DNA from: Pseudomonadota bacterium
Lineage (GTDB): Bacteria > Chloroflexota > UBA6077 > JAJPHF01
Direction: 5' to 3'
DNA: 64,000 bases
NCBI GenBank assembly: GCA_021325365.1
Contig: JAJPHF010000039.1
Location: 20,569-84,568, forward strand
Part shown: positions 33,485-41,915 of the stretch, in pieces
Layout of the letters: every line of letters begins with the position of its first letter
How positions within the stretch are numbered: position 1 is the stretch's first letter
Position numbers and translations under genes: made by a program
The notes under the pieces: generated by a model
Database searches by the model: none
The model's input: the letters and a program-made list of their open reading frames with translations, nothing else
What the model was told of the DNA's origin: nothing

Positions 33485-34021
33485 ATGCGCGTGGCGAGGT
33501 TCGCGGCGGGGCCGGCACTTCGCGGGCGCCGGCCGGCGCTCGCGGCGCTGCTCACCACGATGCTGCTCGCCTGTCAGGCGCCGACGCCGCCGCCTGGGCC
33601 GCCCCCCGCGTTCGATTGGGAGAGCGCGGCGCGGCTGCCCCGCCCCTTCACCTGGCGGCTGGAGGACGGCGCCTGGGATACCTGCACAGTGGTCGCGCGA
33701 GCACCCGGGCCGCTCGCCGCCGACGACGCCGACGAGCTAGAGGCCGTCCTGACGGACTGGTACAACCTGGCGCGCCTCGGCGCCTTCAAGGACGACGCGC
33801 GCCTGCCCGAGGCGGGCGCCGCCGAGGCGATGGGCGATCCCTGGCAGCCCACCCCCGACGCGCTGGCGACCACCTTCCACCTGGGGACCATGCCCCGCTT
33901 CGGGCTGGCCGTGCTGCTGAACGCGCTGGAGGGCTACCATGCCGAGCAGGCCCCGCTGGCCGACGTGGTCCTGTGCGCCGAGCGCCCGCCGGCCGTCGCG
34001 CCGCGCCATGACACGACGTAG
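33485..34021 (+). CDS. Small lipoprotein of unknown function
   Basis: A 178-residue protein. Residues 1-31 form a lipoprotein signal with lipobox LLAC (MLLACQAPTPPPGPPPAF), followed by a Pro-rich tether. The rest (DGAWDTCTVVARAPGPLAAD to LADVVLCAERPP) contains two Cys that could form a disulfide. The region resembles bilayer-anchored small domains of unknown function. ATG 33485 directly follows GCGGAGG. It is divergent from the substrate-binding lipoprotein gene. A TATACT at 33442 is a possible -10 without a partner -35. Confidence 0.65.
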   Translation: MRVARFAAGPALRGRRPALAALLTTMLLACQAPTPPPGPPPAFDWESAARLPRPFTWRLEDGAWDTCTVVARAPGPLAADDADELEAVLTDWYNLARLGAFKDDARLPEAGAAEAMGDPWQPTPDALATTFHLGTMPRFGLAVLLNALEGYHAEQAPLADVVLCAERPPAVAPRHDTT

Positions 34022-34234
34022 CCCCCGCCCGCAGTAGCGTGGGCGGCTTCATTGGACCATCGTCCTTCGCCCGCGCCGCGTGGGCGCCGTCAGACGCGGG
34101 CCGCTTCGCCGTGCATGGCATGCGACGTGCTTTACTAGTACCAAGAGCGCCTGCCCTCGGCGTGCTGGCGCCTGCTCTGGCGCCGATAGGCGCGCTCGCG
34201 GCAGGCTGGGAGCTAGTAGCGAAAGGGATCGATC

Positions 34235-35578
34235 ATGGCCACAGCACCCGCCGTCCAGGGCCGCTCGGCGCCGGATGCCCGGCCCGACGCCCAATCCGCT
34301 CCCGCCGAGGCAGGCGGGATCAAAGGCAAGCTGAACAGCATCCGCACCAGCATGGAGAAGCACGCGTGGTTCCGCGTGGCGGAGAGCACGGCCGAAGGGT
34401 TCATGAAGGACCAGGTGCCGGACCACGCGGCCGCCATGACGTACTACGGTATCTTCTCGCTGTTCCCGCTCATCCTGTTCTTCCTCTCGATCGCCGGCCT
34501 GGTCCTCCAGAACAACGCCTCGGTGCGCGACCAGCTCCTGAACCTGATCACGAGCCTGCTGCCGCAGGGAGAGAACGAGGTCGTCCAGGTCATCCGCGGC
34601 GTGATCGACGCCAAGGGCGCGGCGGCCGGCGTGGGGGTCGTCGCGCTGCTCTGGAGCGCCTCCGGCTGGTTCACGGTGATCGACTCGAACGTCAACCGGA
34701 TCTGGGGCGTCAGCAAGTCGCGGTCATTCATCAAGGGCAAGCTCTTCGCCATCGCGATGGTGCTCGCGATCGGCGGCATCGCCGTGTTGAGCTGGGCGGC
34801 GACGGCCGCGCTCAACCTGCTCGAAACCTTCACGAACGCCCTGCCGGGCCAACTGTACATCTGGCAAGGGCTGGTGACCCTCGTCAGCGTGCTGGTGATC
34901 GCCGTCGCCTTCTACCTGCTCTACCGCTACACGCCGCGCCGCAAGGTCCAGTTCGCCGACATCTGGCCCGCCGCGGTGCTGACCGCTATCGCGTGGGAGG
35001 TCACGCGGCGCGTCATCGCCCTCTATCTCGCCCGCACGGACATGATCAGCGGCTACGGGCCGATCGGCGCGATGATGGCGCTGCTGTTCTGGCTCTACGT
35101 TGCCAGCATCCTCATCCTGGTCGGGGCGGAGCTGGCCTACGCGATCGCCAAGGACCGGCGGCACATCGAGCCTGAGGAGCAGCTCGAGGTGATGGCCGAG
35201 CCGGGCGTGCAGCCGACGCCGAAGTTCGCGCCCCAGGTGGGCGTGGGGCACGCGACGGGCAAGGACCAGAAGGAGCCGACGCGCCCGGCGCCCGGCCCCG
35301 CGCAGCAGCGAGCGCGCGCGGCCGAGGCCGTCGCCGAGACGGATGGACAGCAAGGGACCCAAGGGCGACAGGGGGTCGAGTCCCGGTCGAGCCAGCGCAC
35401 GCCCGTCCCCCAGCGAGACCGCAGCCAGCGTGACGGCTGGCAGGCGCCGGCCGCGGACCAGCCGGCGGGCTGGCAGCGCGCGGTGGGCGCGGCGCTCGCC
35501 GCCGTGCTCGGCGGCCTCGTCGTGATCCGCCACGGCCCCGGCCACCAGAGCAAGAGCCGCCACCCGGCCGTGCGCTAG
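34235..35578 (+). CDS. YihY/BrkB-family membrane protein
   Basis: A 447-residue inner-membrane protein. Residues 40-310 carry six hydrophobic segments with the family signature HAAAMTYYGIFSLFPLILFF, SGWFTVIDSNVNRIWGV, YRYTPRRKVQFADIWPAAVLTAIAWEV and the end IGAMMALLFWLYVASILILVGAELAYA. The last 130 residues are a long hydrophilic Gln/Arg/Pro tail (not conserved). Once thought to be RNase BN, the family is of unclear function (possibly a transporter). Starts at ATG 34235 with AGGGA upstream. It stands alone; no operon partner. The region 34022-34234 upstream has no gene. Confidence 0.88.
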   Translation: MATAPAVQGRSAPDARPDAQSAPAEAGGIKGKLNSIRTSMEKHAWFRVAESTAEGFMKDQVPDHAAAMTYYGIFSLFPLILFFLSIAGLVLQNNASVRDQLLNLITSLLPQGENEVVQVIRGVIDAKGAAAGVGVVALLWSASGWFTVIDSNVNRIWGVSKSRSFIKGKLFAIAMVLAIGGIAVLSWAATAALNLLETFTNALPGQLYIWQGLVTLVSVLVIAVAFYLLYRYTPRRKVQFADIWPAAVLTAIAWEVTRRVIALYLARTDMISGYGPIGAMMALLFWLYVASILILVGAELAYAIAKDRRHIEPEEQLEVMAEPGVQPTPKFAPQVGVGHATGKDQKEPTRPAPGPAQQRARAAEAVAETDGQQGTQGRQGVESRSSQRTPVPQRDRSQRDGWQAPAADQPAGWQRAVGAALAAVLGGLVVIRHGPGHQSKSRHPAVR

Positions 35579-35637
35579 CGGGCAGCGCGTGCCATCGCCA
35601 CGGCGGCGCTAAGGAGGACGGGCGGGAGGCGGCTAGC

Positions 35638-36684
35638 TTACCCGCGCGTCACGCGCACGCGGCCCGACTCGTCGGTGACGGCGCCGATCTCGGCGGCCAG
35701 CGTGCCCCGCGCGAGCAGCTCGTCGCGCAGCACGTCGGCGCGCTCGGCCGCCACGGCGATCAGCAGCCCGCCGGAGGTCTGCGCGTCGGCCAGCAGGAGC
35801 CGCTCGGCGTCGTCGAGGTCGCCCCAGTCGACGCGCGGATCGACGTGCTCCAGGTTGCGGCGGCTGCCGCCGGGGTAGATGCCGGCGCGGAGCAGGTCCC
35901 ACACGCCGTCCACGACCGGCACCTGGTCGAGCTGTAGCGTGGCGCCCGCGGCGCTGGCGTCCAGCATCTCCAGCAAGTGGCCGAGCAGCCCGAAGCCGGT
36001 GATGTCGGTGGCCGCGCGCGGCCCGACCGCCATCATCGCCTCGGCGGCGGCCCGGTTGAGCGTGCTCATCACGGCAAGCGCCTCCGCGACCGTCGCGGGC
36101 GGCGCGGCGTCGCGCTTGATCGCCGTCGTGATAACGCCCATGCCGAGCGGCTTGGTGAGGAACAGCCGGTCGCCGGGTCGCGCGCCGCCGTTCTTGACGA
36201 TGCGGTCTGGGTGGGCCAGGCCGAGCGCCACCAGCCCGTATTTCGGCTCGGGATCGTCCACGCTATGGCCGCCGAGCACGCCGATCCCGGCTTCGGCGAC
36301 CTTCGCCGCCCCGCCCTCCAGGATTCGTGCCAGCAGGTCGAGCGGCAGCGTCTCGCGCGGGAAGCCGACGACGTTCAGCGCGAAGATCGGCCGCGCGCCC
36401 ATTGCGTACACGTCGCTCAGCGAGTTGGCGGCGGCGATCTGGCCGAACGTGTACGGGTCGTCCACGACGGGCGTGATGTAGTCGACCGTCGCCACCAGCG
36501 CCTGGTCGGCGGACAGCCGGTACACCGCCGCGTCGTCGGCCTCTGCGGCGCCGACCAGCGCGTCGGGATCGATCACCGGGGGGAGGGAGCGCAGTACCTG
36601 CGCCAGCTCAGTCGGGCTGAGCTTGCACGCTCACCCCGCGCCGTGACTGAGACTGGTCAGGCGCACCACCTCGTGCGCGGCCAT
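35638..36684 (-). CDS. selD: Selenophosphate synthetase, probable selenoprotein (Sec18 by UGA)
   Basis: Makes selenophosphate from selenide and ATP, the selenium donor for selenocysteine. From ATG 36684, two bases after the moeA stop, the frame reads LTSLSHGAG-TGA-ACKLSPTEL; the TGA (36631-36633) falls exactly at the catalytic Cys/Sec position of SelD (family HGAGCGCK). A stem-loop follows the TGA. Later motifs, DPYTFGQIAAANSLSDVYAMGA, LGGHSVDDPEPKYG, ATDITGFGLLGHLLEM and DAQTSGGLL, match full-length SelD; total 348 residues with Sec. A conventional annotation starting at 36576 loses the active site. selB at 52.7 kb supports decoding. An annotated stop there would be wrong. Confidence 0.9.
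36600..36633 (-). promoter_or_regulatory. Bacterial SECIS-like stem-loop and Sec UGA codon
   Basis: After the UGA at 36631-36633, seven bases lead to a perfect 7-bp stem AGCUCAG/CUGAGCU with loop CCCGA (36605-36623). A 4-bp lower helix (GUGC/GCGC) extends it, apart from one mismatch. The loop begins about 14 nt after the UGA, in the range of bacterial SECIS elements bound by SelB. The loop carries a G, but the family bulged U is not seen. Confidence 0.65.
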
Positions 36685-36686
36685 GC

Positions 36687-37901
36687 TTACTCCGTTACCA
36701 GCTCGCCAATGAGCAGCGCCTGCACGCGCGTGCCCGCTGCCAGCGTGCCCTCGCCACGCGGGATGTGCAGCAGGGCGTTCGCGCCGACCATCGACAGCAG
36801 GCGGCTCGACGACTGCAGGCCCGTCGTCCGCGCGTAGAGCCCGTCGGGCCGCCACACCACTGTCGCCCGCTGGTACTCGGTGCGGTCGGGCGTCTGGCGC
36901 ACGTCGTGGCCGAGCGACACCTCGACCGTCGGGCGGTGCAGCCGCGCGAAGCCTTGCAGCTTCCGCAGTGCCGGCCGCACGAACACCTCGAAGCTCACCA
37001 GCGACGACACCGGATTGCCCGGCAGCCCGAACGCGGTCTTCTCGCCGACCTTGGCGAACGTCAGCGGCTTGCCAGGCTTGAGCGCCACCGAGCCGAAGTA
37101 GACCGTGCCTACCTCTTCGAGCAGCGGCTTGATGAGGTCGCGTGTGCCCACCGACACGCCGCCCGAGGTCACCAGCACGTCGGCCTCATCCAGCCCCTGG
37201 CGCACCAGCCGCCGCTGCAGCGCCTCGTCGTCGCGGGCGATGCCGAGCGAGCTAGGCTCGCCGCCGGCCTCGCGGATCGCCGCCATCAAGGAAGGCCGGT
37301 TGCTGTCGCGGATGGCGCCGTAGGGGACGGGCTGGTCGGCCTCGACGATCTCGTCGCCCGTCGAGAGCACCGCCACGCGCGGCCGCCGGTACACCTCGAC
37401 CTCGCCCACCCCGAGCGCGGCGAGCAACCCTAGCTCGGCGGCGCCGAGCGCCGTGCCCGGCGTTAGCACGACCTGGCCCTCGGCGATGTCCTGGCCGCGC
37501 GGGTTCACGCTCTCCCCGCGCCGCGCGCCGCGCTCGAGAATGACGTAACCGTCGTCCTCGCGGGTCAGCTCTTGCATGATGACCGCGTCGGCGCCGGGCG
37601 GCAGGGGCGCGCCCGTCATGATCCGGATCGCCGTACCGGGCACGACGGGCTCGTCCAGGGGCCGCCCTGCGGTGACGATGCCGAGCACGCGCCGCCGGGG
37701 GCTAGCGTCGTCGGCCAGCACGGCATAGCCGTCCATCGTCGAGGCGTTGAAGGGCGGCATCGGCTCGGCGGCGCGAATCTCGCGCGCCAGCACGCGCCCG
37801 TAGGCGGCGCTCGCCGGCAGGCGCTCGGTGCCGAGCGGCGCGACGTGCGCCAGGATGGTGGCGGCGGCCTCCTCGACCGAGATCATCGTGTACGTCGCCA
37901 T
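36687..37901 (-). CDS. moeA: Molybdopterin molybdotransferase
   Basis: A 404-residue enzyme that inserts molybdate into adenylated molybdopterin. Domains in order: MoeA-N (residues 1-170) with EPMPPFNASTMDGYAV and IMTGAPLPPGADAVIM, the MoCF-binding domain with VLSTGDEIVEADQP, DVLVTSGGVSVGTRDLIKPLLEEVG and FGLPGNPVSSLVSFEVFV, and the C-terminal MoeA-C with ALLHIPRGEGTLAAG. GGAGG lies five bases before the ATG. It is co-transcribed with selD, whose ATG follows two bases after its stop. This pairing suggests that molybdenum enzymes and selenocysteine are used together, as in formate dehydrogenases. Confidence 0.93.
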   Translation of the reverse strand: MATYTMISVEEAAATILAHVAPLGTERLPASAAYGRVLAREIRAAEPMPPFNASTMDGYAVLADDASPRRRVLGIVTAGRPLDEPVVPGTAIRIMTGAPLPPGADAVIMQELTREDDGYVILERGARRGESVNPRGQDIAEGQVVLTPGTALGAAELGLLAALGVGEVEVYRRPRVAVLSTGDEIVEADQPVPYGAIRDSNRPSLMAAIREAGGEPSSLGIARDDEALQRRLVRQGLDEADVLVTSGGVSVGTRDLIKPLLEEVGTVYFGSVALKPGKPLTFAKVGEKTAFGLPGNPVSSLVSFEVFVRPALRKLQGFARLHRPTVEVSLGHDVRQTPDRTEYQRATVVWRPDGLYARTTGLQSSSRLLSMVGANALLHIPRGEGTLAAGTRVQALLIGELVTE

Positions 37902-37919
37902 GCCAGCCTCCGGTAGCGG

Positions 37920-37947
37920 TCAGCGATCAGCTATCAGCGATCAGCCC
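37920..37947. repeat. Heptanucleotide array TCAGCNN x4 upstream of moeA
   Basis: Units TCAGCGA, TCAGCTA, TCAGCGA, TCAGCCC, the reverse-strand form of GCTGANN. It lies 18 bp before the moeA start, within its leader. Confidence 0.85.
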
Positions 37948-38022
37948 GCGGCTGCTGTGAGGATTCTAGCGCACGGTGGGCGCCGCGGGCGCATAGCCTT
38001 GATGAAACCATTCAAGCCCTCG

Positions 38023-38043
38023 GCTGATGGCTGACCGCTAGCT
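38023..38043. repeat. Heptanucleotide array GCTGAYN at the helicase stop
   Basis: Units GCTGATG, GCTGACC, GCTAGCT. The third unit contains the stop codon (38038-38040, minus strand) of the DEAD-box helicase gene. Confidence 0.75.
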
Positions 38044-39171
38044 GTACAGCGGGAGTCGCGCTTCCTGGATGGCCTCGCCGGTCAGCTTGCGGATAGCGGC
38101 CCATGCCTCCATGTCCCACTCAGCCACGAACGTGATGGCCTTGCCGTCACGGCCGGCACGCGCCGTGCGGCCAATACGGTGCACGTACGTCTCGGCGTCT
38201 TCGGGGATGTCATAGTTGATGACGTGCGACACGTCGGGGATGTCCAGGCCGCGCGACGCCACGTTGGTGGCGACCAGCAGCGGCAGGCTCCCCTCGCGGA
38301 AGCGGCGCAGGATCTTCTCCCGCTGCTGCTGGCTCAGGCTGCCGTGCAGCGCCTCCGCGTCGTAGCCGGCGCGCTGCAGCGCGCGGGTCAGCCGGTCCAC
38401 GCCGATCTGCATGTGGCAAAAGATGATGGCCTGCTGCGGCTGCTCCGTGTCGAGCACGTGGCGCAGCCCCGCGAACTTGTCGCGCTCGGCCACCTCGTAG
38501 TACACCTGCTCGACCTGGGCGACCGTCGGCTCCTCCGCCCGCACGGCCACGGTCACCGGATCGCGCATGTAGCGCATCGCCAGACGACGGATGACCGTCG
38601 GCACGGTGGCGGAGAAGAGCGCCGTCTGGCGGTTGCGGGGCAGGCGGCGGATAATGCGCTCGACGTCGGGCATGAAGCCCATGTCCAGCATGCGGTCGGC
38701 CTCGTCGAGCACCAGTACGCCGACGTGGTCGAGCCGCAGCGTGCGACGGCTCAGATGGTCGAGAATGCGCCCGGGGGTGCCGACGACGATCTGCGCGCCC
38801 TGCTCGAGCGCGCGAATCTGATCGCGAATGCTGCTACCGCCGTAGAGCGTGGCGACGGCCACGGGGCGGAAGCGCGCCAGCGCCTGCAGCTCGGCGGTAA
38901 TCTGTAGCGCCAGCTCGCGCGTGGGCGCCAGGATCAGCGCCTGCACCTCGGCGCGCTCGGCGTCGATGCCCTCGACAATCGGAATGCCGAATGCGGCGGT
39001 CTTCCCGGTGCCGGTCTGCGCCTGGGCGATGACGTCGCGGCCCGCGCTCATGACCGGGATCACGCCCGCCTGGATCTCCGTGGGCGCCTCGAAGCCCATC
39101 TCGTCCACGGCCCGGAGCAGCTCCGGCGCCAGCCCTAGCTCCTCGAATGGAGATTGGATAGCCTCGATCAA
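38038..39171 (-). CDS. DEAD-box RNA helicase
   Basis: A 377-residue ATP-dependent RNA helicase core. The Q motif is PFEELGLAPELLRAVDEMGFEAPTEIQ; motif I AQTGTGKT, Ia PTRELALQ, Ib TPGR, II DEAD, III SAT, IV IIFCHM, V ATNVASRGLDIP and VI HRIGRTARAGR are all present. The C-terminus is short, without a DbpA-like or basic extension. The start is TTG 39171, eight bases after AGGAGG; an upstream in-frame ATG at 39282 would place a terminator hairpin inside the gene. The leader terminator suggests control by attenuation. Related helicases (CsdA/RhlE class) help ribosome assembly or cold growth; the specific role is not known. Confidence 0.92.
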   Translation of the reverse strand: MIEAIQSPFEELGLAPELLRAVDEMGFEAPTEIQAGVIPVMSAGRDVIAQAQTGTGKTAAFGIPIVEGIDAERAEVQALILAPTRELALQITAELQALARFRPVAVATLYGGSSIRDQIRALEQGAQIVVGTPGRILDHLSRRTLRLDHVGVLVLDEADRMLDMGFMPDVERIIRRLPRNRQTALFSATVPTVIRRLAMRYMRDPVTVAVRAEEPTVAQVEQVYYEVAERDKFAGLRHVLDTEQPQQAIIFCHMQIGVDRLTRALQRAGYDAEALHGSLSQQQREKILRRFREGSLPLLVATNVASRGLDIPDVSHVINYDIPEDAETYVHRIGRTARAGRDGKAITFVAEWDMEAWAAIRKLTGEAIQEARLPLYS

Positions 39172-39220
39172 CGACTCGTCCTCCTGCCGGGCCGGCAGCG
39201 CGACGCCAGGTGCTGGCCAC

Positions 39221-39253
39221 AAAAAAGGGGCGCGACCGAGACGGTCGCACCCC
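39221..39253 (-). terminator. Intrinsic terminator in the helicase leader (attenuator)
   Basis: Minus-strand RNA: 12-bp stem (GGGGUGCGACCG/CGGUCGCGCCCC, one G-U pair), loop UCU, then six U (39221-39226). It ends 49 bases before the helicase TTG start. No gene lies upstream on this strand for it to terminate; the neighbour is a divergent gene. Confidence 0.75.
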
Positions 39254-39566
39254 TCGCGCTGGCTTCGGCCCACTGCTGACATACAATCATGTTACCAGCA
39301 TTTTACCGTTTCGGCCGCCGCCGCGTCCAGTGAATAGCCACGACCAGACCTGGCGACGCGCGGTGGCCGATCGATGGTAGATTGCCCGACCAGCCATCTC
39401 TTGGCGGCTGCCTGCGCGTCGTGGCATATTCCTTCTGGTGCCGGACGCCGCGGCGGCGCGGCGCCAACGCGACCGCGCGGAGCGCGCCGGTGGTACGCAT
39501 CTTGCGGCCGCGCGCCCTTGGCGGCGTCGCTCCGGACGCCCAGTCGCACGCTGGAGGAGGATGGCT

Positions 39567-40607
39567 ATGGCTAAGTTCGTGCGCCACGCGCGCACCTACG
39601 GACGGGTCCTGGCGATAACGCTCGCCGCGGTCGTGACCCTCGCCGCCCCGCTGGCCGTACCCAGCGCCCACGCCCAGATATTGCCCCCCCCGCCGCCCCC
39701 GATCGCGCCACCGGTAGGCCCGTTCGGCGGCATCGGCATGCCCGGCTTCCCGTTCCCGGGCTTCGGGATGCCGAGCGGACTGGGCGCGCCCTGGACGCCG
39801 CCGGGGCCGACAACCGCCCCTCCGCCAGCCGCGCCGGCCGACAGGCAGCGGCGTTCCCTCGTGACCATCCAGGACAACTATTTCCTGCCGGCTGAGATCA
39901 CGATCCCCGTGGGGACGACGGTTACCTGGGTGAACCGCGGCACCGTCGCGCACACCGTGACCGACGCGGGCGTGTGGGACTCCGGCCGCATCCCACCAGG
40001 CGGCAGCTTCTCGGCCGTCTTCGCCGTCGTGGGCACCTTCGACTACGTCTGCACGATCCATCCCGAGATGAAGGGCCGGATCATCGTGCAGCAGCTGGCC
40101 GAGACCACCGCGCCGCCGCCGACGACGAGCACGGCTCCCGCGGGCGCCGCGCCGAGCGGCACAACCGCGGCGCCCCCCGCGCCGGCCAGCGCGCAGGCCG
40201 CCGCGGGCGCGGCGACCACTGGTGCGGCCGCGGGCGCGGCGCCGGCTGCCCCGGCGGCTGCCCAGGGCGGCACGATGGCGATGGCCGACCTCGCCGCGGA
40301 GAACAATTCCGGCGTCACCGGCCACGCGATGCTCACGCAGACCGGCAGCAACACCGCCGTTACCGTCACGCTGAGCGGGATGGCCCCCGGCTCGGTCCAC
40401 GCAGGCCACATCCACAGCGGCGCCTGCACCGGCCCGATCCTCTTCCCGCTGGCGACCATCACCGCCGACAGCACGGGCCAGGGCAGCGCCACGGCCACCG
40501 TGAACGCGCCGATGGACCTGAGCACCTGGTGGGTGCAGTACCACGCGAGCGACAACCCGCCCGGCCCGGGGATCGCCTGCGGGCAGCCGCGGGCGGGGGG
40601 CATGTAG
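39567..40607 (+). CDS. Secreted cupredoxin-CHRD-like fusion protein
   Basis: A 346-residue exported protein. Signal peptide (residues 1-33, ending PSAHAQ); Pro/Gly-rich spacer (residues 34-95); cupredoxin domain with VTIQDNYFLPAEITIPVGTTVTWVN, HTVTDAGVWDSG (His ligand) and FDYVCTIHPEMKG (Cys, His, Met ligands); an 80-residue Ala/Thr/Pro linker; and a C-terminal CHRD-like domain with VTVTLSGMAPGSVHAGHIHSGAC, ending before WWVQYHASDNPPGPGIACGQ. It starts at the second ATG (39567), six bases after GGAGGAGG; the first ATG (39561) is too close. Probably an extracellular copper electron-transfer or metal-binding protein. Confidence 0.82.
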   Translation: MAKFVRHARTYGRVLAITLAAVVTLAAPLAVPSAHAQILPPPPPPIAPPVGPFGGIGMPGFPFPGFGMPSGLGAPWTPPGPTTAPPPAAPADRQRRSLVTIQDNYFLPAEITIPVGTTVTWVNRGTVAHTVTDAGVWDSGRIPPGGSFSAVFAVVGTFDYVCTIHPEMKGRIIVQQLAETTAPPPTTSTAPAGAAPSGTTAAPPAPASAQAAAGAATTGAAAGAAPAAPAAAQGGTMAMADLAAENNSGVTGHAMLTQTGSNTAVTVTLSGMAPGSVHAGHIHSGACTGPILFPLATITADSTGQGSATATVNAPMDLSTWWVQYHASDNPPGPGIACGQPRAGGM

Positions 40608-40616
40608 GTCAGTTCG

Positions 40617-40652
40617 CCGCAGGGGCGGCGCGGGTGTGCGCCGCCCCTGCGG
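40617..40652. terminator. 15-bp perfect stem-loop between convergent genes
   Basis: Arms starting CCGCAGGGGCGGCGC with a 6-base loop, ten bases after the cupredoxin-CHRD stop and 23 before the HAD-gene stop. No T run. The arm resembles other GCAGGGG...CCCCTGC hairpins in the window. Confidence 0.65.
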
Positions 40653-40675
40653 CTCCTTCGCACGCCGCCCGCCGG

Positions 40676-41302
40676 TCAATTCTCCGGCGTACCGCTGTCG
40701 CCCGCGGCGGCGGCTGCCTCGGTCTGCAAGCGGTCGGCCAGCGCCAGCAGGCTCGGTACCGGCTGCACGCCGGGCGGGTAGGGGAGACCGCGGTTACGCG
40801 GCCAGTCGCAGAGGTACACGACGACCGGGCTGTGGCTGGCCAGGTAATAGGCGGTGGCCCCATCGTCGTCCACGTGCTCGCCGATGCCCAGGCGCCGCAG
40901 CGTCCACAGCTTGAACTGCGCGCTCGGTAGCGCCACGTCGTTCAGATAGACGTCGGCCACGAGATCGGCCAGCCCGTGCCGCGTCAGCCAGCGCCGCACG
41001 AGCGGCCGCACCACCCACCGTCGCCCCGAGACGACTACCAGCCGGCGCACCGTCGCCAGCCGGGCCAGCGCCGCCGGCACGCCCGGCAGCGGCCGGCGGC
41101 CCGCGTAGCGCGCGAATTCGAGCGCGCTCCGCGCGAGCCAGTAGCGCTGCCGCCAGTGGCGCTCAAGCCCCAGCGTGGGCACCGGCTCGGGGAGGGGCGG
41201 CGTGTCGAGCCGCCGGCTGATTGCCACGTTCCAGCCGAGCGGCGGCCGCACGACGACGCCGTCGAGGTCGAGCGCGAGGGTGGGGCGCGCATCGCCCGCC
41301 AC
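40676..41302 (-). CDS. HAD-superfamily-like hydrolase
   Basis: A 208-residue protein. The N-terminal ALDLDGVVVRPPLG has the DxDG(V) nucleophile motif of the HAD fold, with a second motif VVVSGRRWVVRPLVRRW (Ser, where HAD motif II has S/T) and later a VYLNDVALPSAQFKLWTLRR region with the motif III Lys. The final VDDDGATAYYLA provides acidic motif IV residues. HAD enzymes are phosphatases or related phosphoryl-transfer enzymes; the substrate is unknown. It starts with GTG 41302, four bases after the glycosylase stop codon, and is co-transcribed with it. The link to DNA repair is not evident. Confidence 0.72.
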   Translation of the reverse strand: MAGDARPTLALDLDGVVVRPPLGWNVAISRRLDTPPLPEPVPTLGLERHWRQRYWLARSALEFARYAGRRPLPGVPAALARLATVRRLVVVSGRRWVVRPLVRRWLTRHGLADLVADVYLNDVALPSAQFKLWTLRRLGIGEHVDDDGATAYYLASHSPVVVYLCDWPRNRGLPYPPGVQPVPSLLALADRLQTEAAAAAGDSGTPEN

Positions 41303-41306
41303 GCCG

Positions 41307-41915
41307 CTAGCCTCGCGCCGCGGCGCGGGCGCGCGGGCGCCGCGACACCCACGGGCTGTCGCGCAGGTAGAAGCGCCAGGGCTTGAGTGCCCACCCGCCC
41401 GCGTAGCCCACGCCGACGCGCGGCCCCGCGACCACGGGGCCGGCCGGGCGCTCGCCCGCGGCCAGGTAGAGCGGCGGCGCCGTCAGGTCGGCGCGATTGT
41501 AGCGGAGATCGACGTCCAGTGCGCGACACAGTCGCGCCGGCCCGGTCGTCGGCCCGTCGACGCCCTCGCACGGCTCCGCCGCTCGCAGCAGCACCGCCGC
41601 CGGGTATCCCTCTGCCTCAGTCACCACGTTCAGGAGGTAGTGCATCCCGTACACCAGGTAGACGTAAGCGTGCCCGGGCGGGCCGAACATGACGGCGGTC
41701 CGCGGCGTGCCGCCGCGCGAGGCGTGGCTGGCGCCGTCGTGCGGGCCGACGTAGGCCTCGGTCTCGACGATCCGCGCTACTTGCCGGCTCCGCGGCCCCT
41801 CGTGGACCAGGTACGCGCCGAGCAGGTCGAGCGCGACCGCCTGCGTGGGGCGCGCGAAGAATGCGCGCGGCAGTGGCAGGCCCGGCGCGGGTGTGGCGGC
41901 ACTCGTGAGCAACAC
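41307..41915 (-). CDS. DNA-3-methyladenine glycosylase (AAG/MPG type)
   Basis: A 202-residue base-excision repair enzyme of the AAG fold. Diagnostic motifs: LPRAFFARPTQAVALDLLGAYLV, ARIVETEAYVGPHDGASHASRG with the catalytic Glu of IVETEAYVG, MFGPPGHAYVYLVYGMHYLLNVVTE and VLLRAAEP, followed by TGPARLCRALDVD. It removes alkylated purines. It starts at GTG 41915; the N-terminal 20 residues are less conserved. It is the first gene of a two-gene unit with the HAD-like protein. No operator was recognised upstream. Confidence 0.93.
   Translation of the reverse strand: MLLTSAATPAPGLPLPRAFFARPTQAVALDLLGAYLVHEGPRSRQVARIVETEAYVGPHDGASHASRGGTPRTAVMFGPPGHAYVYLVYGMHYLLNVVTEAEGYPAAVLLRAAEPCEGVDGPTTGPARLCRALDVDLRYNRADLTAPPLYLAAGERPAGPVVAGPRVGVGYAGGWALKPWRFYLRDSPWVSRRPRARAAARG

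Noticed and set aside
35355..35400. tRNA-like T-arm (GGGGTCGAGTCCC) as a possible selC or tRNA gene
   Set aside because: The motif lies within the yihY-family coding tail, lacks TTC in the T-loop, and no acceptor or anticodon stem can be built around it.
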